The notes under the pieces are model-generated. The model saw nothing but the letters and a program-made list of their open reading frames with translations. It was not told where the DNA came from and did not search any database. A stretch of DNA of 64,000 nucleotides from Halichondria panicea. Lineage: Eukaryota > Porifera > Demospongiae > Suberitida > Halichondriidae. The DNA lies in the NCBI RefSeq assembly GCF_963675165.1, contig NC_087393.1, forward strand, positions 5,552,202 through 5,616,201, given 5' to 3'. The position numbers and the translations under genes are program-made. Of this stretch, positions 54,936 to 64,000 are shown piece after piece (within the stretch, counting starts at the first letter, position 1; the number at the start of each line of letters is the position of its first letter).

Positions 54936-55012
54936 CCCTAACTCTATATCCTTATCCCTAACTCCTATACAGCTAACTCTATCCCTATCCCTAACCCCTC
55001 CTAAACCTAACT
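54936..55012. repeat. Degenerate telomere-like (CCCTAA) run
   Basis: Interspersed ccctaac, ccctatccctaac and cctaac units on the + strand, the C-rich complement of the metazoan TTAGGG repeat, but poorly phased. A further ccctaacc lies near 55409. Confidence 0.5.
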
Positions 55013-55717
55013 ATTACATACCCTGTTGGTGCATACATGTTATACCTTATTACGTAATATTTACTACAATTTAAACCATAATTTGCTGCTGTCAAGTTGT
55101 ACTTTTGGACTCTAGCATTTAGCCTCACTATTGTTAACATTTCCTCTCTTTGTTCATGTGAGCCCCACCCAGGGCCTCCATCACTGTATTTTGTGCTCCT
55201 GCAGCCATTTTGTACTCACTTTGCTCTCTATCTAAGAATTGTTGGCACAGCAATAGTGAAGTCAATTTGCATGAATGCTTGCTATAGTTTAGCTACAGTA
55301 TTTCAATTGCATATAGCGGAATAGAACCTGTTTCTATTTAGATCTAGCCTGTCTAGTATCACTTATCTAACTATTTGTCTATACCGAGAAAGGGCTCAAA
55401 CATACCCCTACCCTAACCTCAAGTAATCATTACAGTTATACAAGTTATACATTTCACAAATATATTGTATAGTGTATAACTGTGTATAATTGTTCAACAT
55501 TCATTGTATAATTGATGTATATTTCTGTATAATTATACAAGTTATACAACACATTCGGAATGAAAACAAAAAATAAATATTTTTTACTATAATATTATTA
55601 TTATGTCGGCACCACTATACAGTTATACCTATTATTGTATATTTGAGTATAGTTGGTAGAAATTTTCACCACTATACAGTTATACAATATAGTGGTTGTA
55701 TAGTTGTGTATAGCTGT

Positions 55718-55841
55718 ATAAAGATCCAATCCTGCACCCTTATGGCATGATGCTGACTGCTGAGGAAAAGGATGACCTGATAAAGATCCAATCCTGCACC
55801 CTTATGGCATGATGCTGACTGCTGAGGAAAAGGATGACCTG
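55718..55841. repeat. 62-base tandem duplication
   Basis: Two adjacent copies of ataaagatccaatcctgcac ... aaaggatgacctg, identical in what I can see. Confidence 0.92.
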
Positions 55842-56290
55842 TTTTTAGGTACAATTCCATGCCTGTAAGGCCTAGTTTCGAATACCCGCCTCAACCTAAA
55901 AGCTTGTAGGTAGACTATGTAAGGCCACTACAATGTAGCACTAAACTGAAACAGGAACGCACTAAACAACGGAAATGAAACCAATAATGACCTCGCAAGG
56001 ACCACGCCCGTTTATATATATAAAGCTTTACAGTATGACTTTACATTTACACAAAGTGAATAGATTGTTGTGCTTCAGAAATTAAACATACAGACAGGAA
56101 GTTCCTAGAAGGAACACCTGACTAGATCTACATAAAATGTATACATAATTATACAGTTATACAGAGCAACAGGGACAGACTAGGTGATAAGTGCTGTTTA
56201 GTGGCCCTACAAGTGCCTGCTCCGGTCCTGCTCAACTGATTTGAGCCCTGCCCTTCCCAAAATCCTAGCTACGTCCATATATCTACTGCA

Positions 56291-58949
56291 ATGGAAACTG
56301 GAATCAAAGGTATTGCTACATACTTGGTTGACTATAAGTATGTACTCTAGTCTACAAGTTTTAAACCCTTAGTGTAAGTCTTATGTATGTGCTGGTGTAT
56401 ATACTTGGCACACTACTCATTACATGTCATTGAATGTGTGTCCTTTGCATGCAGTAGAGACATCAAGGCGATGCACACCGCTGGGCCAAAGATGTCAGCT
56501 CCATCTCAACCTCTTCATTGTTGCCTTCATGCAACTACTACTGGCCATCATATTTTCCACTCCTATCTCATCATTCTACCTCTTTGTGACAAGTCAACCT
56601 CCATCCTCTAACAACACTGACGAGATTGTGAGTGGCTCAGTTGATTGTTCGAAACCTCCCTCAGGCTCCCTGTCACACACACCACACTCACCACACTCAC
56701 CACCCACACCACACTCACCACCCTCACCCACCACCCACACACATGCAGGTGGATTGGCAGGGCCTGGGGCAATCAGACACCTTCTACTCCTGGGTCATAA
56801 CACTCCTTGGAATAGCCATCCTCTCCACTTCTCTGGTTCTAATGTGTCTACCATTCCTTTCATTTTTTCGAGTTTTGATGGTGTTCAATTTTCTCATCCT
56901 TATCACAAGTGGTCTCACCTATGCATTAGCGTTCAGACCCTGGGTCATCTTGGCTTCATATTGTATTCGTGGTGTTGGATTCAGCATGTCCGAAGTGTTG
57001 GTGATAGGTTACATCAGTGTCACTCCCAGATTACTGCCTCGGGTGGACAACAAGAGAAGAATAAAATCTACGTTCAGTGTCAAGGACAGATATCTTGCAA
57101 TTACCCTCATGTTTCGAGCAATTGGGTGGCCCATAGGACTAGGTTAGTTGAAATGTACGGTGACTGTACACTATAGTTAGTGTTTTCAAATACACTCTTC
57201 AAAGTTGCACAAGTTTCTAAATTGCAATTTCATGATTGCAGGTATTGCAGCGCTGATGGCACAGTACAGGGACACAGTGGACCAGTTTCGATGGCCAGGG
57301 TGGGCTAACGCAACAGTTAGTATTCTGTATGCATTTATCTTCTTCATCACGTTTCGTAAAGTGGAGAGTGGTACTGCCAAAGCTGGAGAAGGGAGATCTA
57401 CTACAACATGGTGTCACTGTCAGTGTGTGTTCTTCAAGGACCATCTTTCTACAGACAAAATGAAGTCAACGCTCAAGAAAATACGACTAAGAAATGTCTT
57501 AGTAAGTATCCCTAAACACAACGAAGCATAATCCATAAAGAAAATTGACAGGCTATATATACCACGTACATGTGCTGTGCGTCCTAGTGTAATTAACCAT
57601 GCAGCTATAGAAATACAATTTTCAATGTCTTCTTTCCCAATGTATAGGTGTGCGTGTACCTGGCTTTGTCTGGGCACCTAATGACGTCCACTGGCTCTAT
57701 CCTCGGCACCCTCGTACCTCCCATCCTTAGTGACCACTTTGGATTTGATATTGACTTCATCTCTTACTTTACACTCGGTGTCTTGGCTACTTCATTCGTT
57801 GGTGCTATAATACTGTGAGAACAATGGAGCTGATCTAATAGACTAGCGTGCATGTTCGTCTGATGCAGTATAACACCATACTTGTCTAAGACATTGTCTT
57901 CCATGTTGTGCTAGAATGTATGCACCTGAATGCACAATAATTGCTCTATTTTCCCTACATAATTTATATAGGATTGTCCTAAAATGCCTGAGGGTGAACA
58001 ATCGTTATTTGTTTGCTGTGGTACTTGCAGCTAGTATATGCGGGACTGTTCTGGCATCTGATTGGCAGGCTATTGGCGAGGATCCATGTACATTGTCAGG
58101 TTTCAATTCAAGCCAGCATTTTGAACCACCTGAAGCTCTGTCTGAGCTAAGAGATGTGTGCTTGTCTCAGAATGGAGATTGTTACTGGAACCAAGATTCA
58201 GAGCTGACAGGAACTTATTGCTCTCTTTGTCGGCCAATATGTCGCTCAACTTCCATGACCATCAACCTTGCTCAGTTCTGTGTAGCAGTGGTCCTGATTC
58301 ACCTGTCCGGACTAATTGGTTGGACGGCCATTTTGGGAGTGGCCACAGACTACACCCCTCATCACCTTCGGGTGAGTACACTAGCTTGTCTAATTCACCT
58401 GGTTCCCATGCACCGGGCCTCATAATGTGTACTTACAATGATGTTTGTCAAATTACTGGTTTTTCTGTAGAGTGTGGTTGTTGCACTAATGTTCATGATG
58501 GATGGTGCTTCATGGCTGCTAACACCTCTGTGGAGTAAGTTGCATGACAATGCTAATAATTATAAAGATTAGTGGCAAGTCTCTTTAGTGATATGTCTTA
58601 GTGGTGTTCCCTTAATGGCGTCCACCATGGAAGCTGGGCATAATAAAATTAGTATGCAGCCAGTCCCAAATCCTAGCCCTCAATATAATGCAAGTTTCAA
58701 CTCATGTTAAATAACAAGCCCACCTAATTATCTAACATACAACCACTGTTGAGAAAGCACTGATGTCGATGCTCCCGTATTCTAACACTACCCCCTCACA
58801 CACATGCAGGTATCTCCATATATAACCTGGTAGGCAGACGGACGTTTGCACCAATGTCAGTGTGGAGTGGGATGCAGCTGGTCAGTCTCATCGGACTACT
58901 GCTGCTCTACAAACTGTTGGGACCTATCAAGAAGCCACAAATGACTTAA
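56291..58949 (+). CDS. Twelve-span membrane protein, MFS-like, copy 1
   Basis: Exons 56291-56309, 56455-56627, 56749-57142, 57242-57501, 57648-57814, 57972-58371, 58471-58534 and 58810-58949 join in frame to 538 residues. The short first exon (METGIK) is supported by a matching one in copy 2 (METEPAIK). About twelve hydrophobic spans are visible, for example LNLFIVAFMQLLLAI, WVITLLGIAILSTS, FNFLILITSGLTYAL, VLAASICGTVLA and LVSLIGLLLLY. The sixth and seventh are split by a cytosolic-looking loop with WCHCQCVFF. A Cys-rich loop (CTLSG, CLSQNGDCYW, CSLCRPIC) lies between late spans. Number and spacing suggest a major facilitator superfamily transporter; the substrate and exact family are not recognised. 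It lies after the RTK array and is unrelated to it. Confidence 0.78.
56672..56745. repeat. CA/CACC simple repeat in an intron
   Basis: cacacaccacactcaccac-type run in the intron 56628-56748. The paralogous intron at 62068-62179 has a shorter version, so the tract length differs between the two gene copies. Confidence 0.9.
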
Positions 58950-59152
58950 ATTTATGCCTGATTTTTTATTTCTTCAACAATTGGTGCAATAATTAAATGA
59001 TGTGTCACAAATTTGTCAAGATGAGATGACGTGTAAAAAAATAATGCAAATTGCTTAAGAATTGTGTGAGTTTTTGCATAATTATTATTATTTTCGGTTA
59101 ATGATTAGATGGGCGTGACCGTCTAATCGACAGGTGCAAGGCCAAGGGAAAC
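58950..59152. other. 3' flank of MFS-like copy 1
   Basis: AT-rich sequence between the stop codon at 58947-58949 and the transposon end; no gene seen. The matching flank of copy 2 lies beyond the window. Confidence 0.5.
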
Positions 59153-61728
59153 CATAGGGGTAGGAAGATGTTTTACCTAAGGGGGGCAAACAATATGTTA
59201 TACCAATATCACTGAGACACAATTTAAAATTCTCCAAAATATCTTTGTCTTCTAGAATTAACAGAAATAAAATCCTTCGCTATAGCTAATAAATCTATCC
59301 TGTCTGTCCTATGTTTGTGTACATAAAGCAAAAAAAGATTGTTAAGTCTACATTCAGTCATTGTGCTCCTCAAGAATGTTTTGAGCCTTCGCAGTGCTGA
59401 AAACGATCTTTCGGCTGAAGCTGTTGTTACAGGGAAGGTAAAGTACAATGAGAGTAGCATAAACACTTCAGACAGCATTTTCTTGTAAATATGATTGCTA
59501 TTAATCGCTTGAGCTATAGTCCTTATATTTGTCACAGTTGTTACTTGTGGAGTAGCTTGCTTAACCATATCAGCAACTAGTGCAAGATGTGTACACAAAC
59601 GTTTCAAATCAAAGTCCTTCTCAAGGAAACTTTTTACGGAGGGAGGAAGGATCTCAATATCATATGGTCTTCCATTTGCAGCATTCAGCAGGAGTATTTC
59701 AATTTCTTTTATAATTTTCATATCTTTCTGATCAAATCTTCTATCGATCTCACCTCCAGCAAGTTCTAGTACTTCATAATACGCACGTCTAAACCTTGAC
59801 TTAGGGTCTGTGTATTGGTGTGCAGTACTTCCAGTATTATACCTCTTGGGTAATTTCCTTTGGCGAGGCAATTTGGGCTCTTCAGTGAAATGCTTGCTTT
59901 CCTCACATACTGAACTATAAAACTGATCAAATTTAGATTCAGTCCGAAGAGCTTTTAGGTGGGATGCAAGTAGACTAGCACCTGTAGTTGCTTCCTGAAT
60001 TGTTAGGTCCACTGCTTGCAAGTTAATGGACAACTGCTCAGAAGCAGAAAATACCAAGTAAGCAAGTTTCAGTGCAAAGTACGTGTCAAAGCATTCCATA
60101 CGCCCAAGTAGACCGTTGGCTTTTGCTGCGTACTCATCATGGCCTTTCTGAATAATTTCCAAAGCATCAATCAACACCTGATAATTTCTCAAGATAGAAT
60201 TTATAGCAGTATGACGAACAGTCCAGCGTGTGGGACAAAGCACTCTCAGTGATGGAGTACTCCCATCTCCTTGTAGAGCAATATCTTTACGGAGTGAATC
60301 GAACAAGGATAGCCGCTTGGGAGAAAAGCGTATGAGCTGTACAAGATTGTATATGAAATCCATTACATTCCTGACCAGTTCAGATTTGTTTGTAACATCT
60401 TTGAGGACGAGATTAAGATTATGAGCTAAGCAATGAACATACAATGCCTCAGGAACTTCAGATTTCATTAGGGCTTGTACACCATTTCTTATCCCACTCA
60501 TTGTAGAAGCACCGTCGTATGCTTGACCTCGTATTGAACACAAAGGTAAGGTACATCTAATTAGAATGTCCTTGATAGCAGAGAAAACAGTACAGGCTTT
60601 AGTATCAGGTAATTGAAACAATCCTAATCCATCTTCATGAACATTTAGATCTTCATCAATCCAGCGAACAGAGAGACACATTTGCTCTTGGTGGGATACG
60701 TCAGTGGCTTCATCAGCTAAGATTGAATAAAAACGACTCTCTTTCACATGTGACAGTATATCTCTAAGTACAAACTGCCCCATTTTGGTAATAATTTCAT
60801 TCACAATCTCGGGCGAAAGATAATCACGCTGTTTAAGCCATCTCAGCATTTTTTTATCTTCTTCAGCCCTAAGTAGAAGAAGTTGGGCTAGATTTCCTTC
60901 AGGATCATCACCGTCATGTTTTCCACGAAGAGGCAATCCTTGTCTTACAAGGAACTTAATGGTAGAGAGTAGTTTCATAAGCATTGTTCTATGATAAAGT
61001 TGATCAGTTGCAAGCTGTGTGCTCAGCAGAGTGTCTACCCTCACACCTGTAGATCTCTTCAGCACAACTTCTTTATGCATGTTACTATCTTCGTGAGCAC
61101 GAAACCTGTCTATGGCTTTCTTAAAATTGTTGAAACCATCTTCCACGAATGCTGGCTGATACTTCCTTGTAGGAGTCACACTCAGCAAATTGTTTGCCTT
61201 AGCAGCTCTGCACAAATAGCAAAATATTTTCCTATTTTCTGAACACACAGTTATCCATGGGTAGAGCTCATACCATCTCGTCAAAATAGGTCTCTCATCC
61301 TTCACAGCTGGTAGCTGAGGTTGAAAAGGAATGTTAATGTCTTTACACCCCTGGCAATTGCAAGCAGCTTGGGTACTCGAAGCTTCAGACTCTATGGGTA
61401 TAAAACATTCTCATTAAATCATGTCACTACATAGCTGTAAGGCTAGAGAGCATTGTCAATTTGAGCAAGCTGTTTAAGCTAGATAGCTACATTTAAGCTT
61501 ATACTGGGGCTATAATTCACTTACCTGCTTGATCCAAAGAAGCACTGGTAGTACTACTGTCAGACAGACTTGAAAAAGTAATCTTGGCCTGATACATTGT
61601 TATTTTTGCCACATGCTCACAATATTTTTTCAATTAGAGAGCAGTGCTGGCTAAGGGGGGCGAAAAAGCAAAATATTTGGCTGAGGGGGGCAACTGCCCC
61701 CCTTGCCCCCCTGGTTCCTACGCCTATG
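59153..61728 (-). mobile_element. hAT-family DNA transposon, apparently full length
   Basis: Inverted ends cataggggtaggaa (59153 onward) and, at the right, ttcctacgcctatg (ending 61728) match at all but one position. Inside each end are G-rich subterminal stretches (aaggggggcaaa on the left; ctgaggggggcaactgcccc on the right). It carries one intact transposase gene on the - strand. The flanks show only a short gaaac match on both sides, so an 8-base hAT target duplication is not clear and the exact ends may be off by a few bases. Confidence 0.75.
59224..61597 (-). CDS. hAT transposase with TTF-type zinc finger
   Basis: On the - strand, exon 1 is 61597-61525 (ATG, MYQAKITFSS) and exon 2 is 61391-59224, joined in phase 1 to give 746 residues with no stop or frameshift. 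The N-terminal part has a TTF-type zinc-finger pattern (W..C...KIFCYLC ... GFNNFKKA..RFRAHE.S.MH). The middle matches the DUF4371/RNase H-like core seen in hAT and ZMYM1-like proteins, with candidate catalytic Asp residues in SILADEATDVS and GQAYDGASTMSG. The C-terminus has the hAT dimerisation motif (TTASAERSFSALRRLK, RLNNLFLLYVHK). It would excise and insert the element. The alternative, a domesticated ZMYM1/ZNF862-like gene, is less likely because inverted ends flank it closely. Confidence 0.85.
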
Positions 61729-61735
61729 GAAACTA

Positions 61736-64000
61736 ATGGAAACTGAACCAGCTATCAAAGGTATTGCGACTTGGTTGACTAGTACAGTACTCTGTCCGTA
61801 GTTTCTTATTAACCCTTAGTGTATGTATGTGCTGGTGTATATACTTGGCACACTACTCATTACATGTCATTGAATGTGTGTCCTTTGCATGCAGTAGAGA
61901 CATCAAGGCGATGCACACCGCTGGGCCGAAGATGTCAGCTCCATCTCAACCTCTTCATTGTTGCCTTCATGCAACTACCACTGGCCATCATGTTTGCCAC
62001 TCCTATCTCATCATTCTACCTCTTTGTGACAAGTCAACCTCCATCCTCTAACAACACTGACGAGATTGTGAGTGGCTCAGTTGATTGTTCGAAACCTCCC
62101 TCAGGCTCCCTGTCACACACACCACACTCACCACCCACACCACACTCACCACCCTCACCCACCACCCACACACATGCAGGTGGATTGGCAGGGCCTGGGG
62201 CAATCAGACACCTTCTACTCCTGGGTCATAACACTCCTTGGAATAGCCATCCTCTCCACTTCTCTGGTTCTAATGTGTCTACCATTCCTTTCATTTTTTC
62301 GAGTTTTGATAGTGTTCAATTTTCTCATCCTCATCACAAGTGGTCTCACCTATGCATTAGCGTTCAGACCCTGGGTCATCTTGGCTTCATATTGTATTCG
62401 TGGTGTTGGATTCAGCATGTCCGAAGTGTTGCTGATAGGTTACATCAGTGTCACTCCCAGATTACTGCCTCGGGTGGACAACAAGAGAAGAATAAAATCT
62501 ACGTTCAGTGTCAAGGACAGATATCTTGCAATTACCCTCATATTTCGAGCAATTGGGTGGCCCATAGGACTAGGTTAGTTGAAATGTACGGTGACTGTAC
62601 ACTCTTCAAAGTTGCACAAGTTTCTAAATTGCAATTTCATGATTGCAGGTATTTCAGCGCTGATGGCACAGTACAGGGACACAGTGGACCAGTTTCGATG
62701 GCCAGGGTGGGCTAACGCAACAGTTAGTATTCTGTATGCATTTATCTTCTTCATCACGTTTCGTAAAGTGGAGAGTGGTACTGCCAAAGCTGGAGAAGGG
62801 AGATCTACTACAACATGGTGTCACTGTCAGTGTGTGTTCTTCAAGGACCATCTTTCTACAGACAAAATGAAGTCAACGCTCAAGAAAATACGACTAAGAA
62901 ATGTCTTAGTAAGTATCCCTAAACACAACGAAGCATAATCCACAAAGAAAATTGACTGGCTATATATACCACGTACGTGTGCTGTGCATGCAGTCCTAGT
63001 GTAATTAACCATGCAGCTATAGAAATACAATTTTCAATGTCTTCTTTCCCAATGTATAGGTGTGCGTGTACCTGGCTTTCTCTGGGCACCTAATGACGTC
63101 CACTGGCTCTATCCTCGGCACCCTTGTACCTCTTATCCTTAGTGACCACTTTGGATTCGATATTGACTTCATCTCTTACTTCACACTCGGTGTCTTGGCT
63201 ACTTCATTCGTTGGTGCTATAATACTGTGAGAACAATGGAGCTGATCTAATAGACTAGCGTGCATGTTCGTCTGATGCAGTATAACACCATACTTGTCTA
63301 AGACATTGTCTTCCATGTTGTGCTAGAATGTATGCACCTGAATGCACAATAATTGCTCTATTTTCCCTACATAATTTATATAGGATTGTCCTAAAATGCC
63401 TGAGGGTGAACAATCGTTATTTGTTTGCTGTGGTACTTGCAGCTAGTATATGCGGGACTGTTCTGGCATCTGATTGGCAGGCTATTGGCGAGGATCCATG
63501 TACATTGTCAGGTTTCAATTCAAGCCAGCATTTTGAACCACCTGAAGCTCTGTCTGAGCTAAGAGATGTGTGCTTGTCTCAGAATGGAGATTGTTACTGG
63601 AACCAAGATTCAGAGCTGACAGGAACTTATTGCTCTCTTTGTCGGCCAGTATGTCGCTCAACTTCCATGACCATCAACCTTGCTCAGTTCTGTGTAGCAG
63701 TGGTCCTGATTCACCTGTCCGGACTAATTGGTTGGACGGCCATTTTGGGAGTGGCCACAGACTACACCCCTCATCACCTTCGGGTGAGTACACTAGGTTG
63801 TCTAATTCATCAGGTTCCCATGCACCGGGCCTCATAACGTGTACTTACAATGATGTTTGTCAAATTACTGGTTTTTCTGTAGAGTGTGGTTGTTGGACTA
63901 ATGTTTATGATGGATGGTGCTTCATGGCTGCTAACACCTCTGTGGAGTAAGTTGCATGACAATGCTAATAATTATAAAGATTAGTGGCAAGTCTCTTTAG
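61736..64000 (+). CDS. Twelve-span membrane protein, MFS-like, copy 2 (3' end beyond window)
   Basis: Exons 61736-61760 (METEPAIK), 61895-62067, 62180-62573, 62649-62908, 63060-63226, 63384-63783 and 63883-63946. The last exon of copy 1 has no counterpart before base 64000, so the gene is cut by the window. Sequence is nearly the same as copy 1, including introns, with small changes (MFATPISS for IFSTPISS, VLLIGY for VLVIGY, GISAL for GIAAL, RPVCRS for RPICRS, VVVGLMF for VVVALMF). Splice sites are all kept and no frame damage is seen, so both copies look functional. The start codon lies only 7 bases from the right end of the hAT element. Same uncertain MFS-like assignment as copy 1. Confidence 0.75.

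Larger units (their letters stand above)
53409..56290. other. Gene-free, repeat-rich boundary of the RTK array
   Basis: No ORF here has splice or domain support. The region holds three copies of a 25-base repeat, two hairpins, a telomere-like run, AT-rich tatac-type simple sequence (about 54470-54560 and 55430-55720) and a 62-base tandem duplication, each listed separately. Confidence 0.65.

Noticed and set aside
56632-57147. A long second reading frame overlapping MFS-like exons 2-3
   Set aside because: It mixes a frameshifted intron (His/Pro runs from the CA repeat) with the true exon frame from 56749. The splice-joined chain explains it. The same holds for 62072-62578.

Overview
This is animal nuclear DNA. 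Genes are cut by many short GT-AG introns (mostly 45-150 bases), and nearly every conserved protein segment continues across splice sites in a consistent phase. The large tandem family of receptor tyrosine kinases (RTKs) with a shared ectodomain and very compact genes suggests a sponge, probably a demosponge. That assignment is inference from gene content and style, not from a species marker.

Bases 1-53408 are a head-to-tail array on the + strand. It holds the 3' part of one RTK gene (1-1802), then complete RTK genes at 2030-5846, 6077-9612, 9913-14898 and 15201-19475. Next come a kinase-less receptor (19807-21715), an RTK whose ectodomain is almost identical to it (23094-28758), and another RTK (29303-35963). 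An ectodomain-only stretch follows (37137-39419, then three near-identical signal-peptide plus ectodomain cassettes at 41134, 45235 and 47118). The array ends with a complete RTK (48022-53408). Each exon chain I assembled closes in frame: 773, 838, 1173, 836, 487, 1072, 873 and 860 residues for the eight complete genes.

The proteins share one plan: a signal peptide exon ending in phase 1, one to three copies of a roughly 170-200 residue ectodomain module, a Thr/Ser/Pro stalk, one membrane span, and a cytoplasmic segment rich in Tyr motifs (NPxY, YHxLE, YxxP). After that come a conserved juxtamembrane exon (YWxP...KYREI) and a tyrosine kinase domain with [11 protein letters not shown] and usually APE. 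The gene at 15201 replaces the usual ectodomain with three sushi/CCP domains.

The most unusual region is 37137-53408. Several promoter-like, signal-peptide and ectodomain cassettes, all ending in phase-1 donors, lie upstream of a single membrane/kinase 3' part. The layout resembles a variable-exon/constant-region cluster, although secreted decoys or decaying duplicates are also possible. Shared intron sequence between otherwise diverged paralogs points to gene conversion inside the array.

Bases 53409-56290 are gene-free and repeat-rich. Bases 56291-58949 and 61736 to the window end hold two near-identical copies of a 12-span, MFS-like membrane protein gene. An apparently intact hAT-family transposon sits between them (about 59153-61728, transposase on the - strand). 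Several small foldback elements, minisatellites and one intronic repeat family are also present. I found no rRNA or tRNA gene and no CRISPR array.
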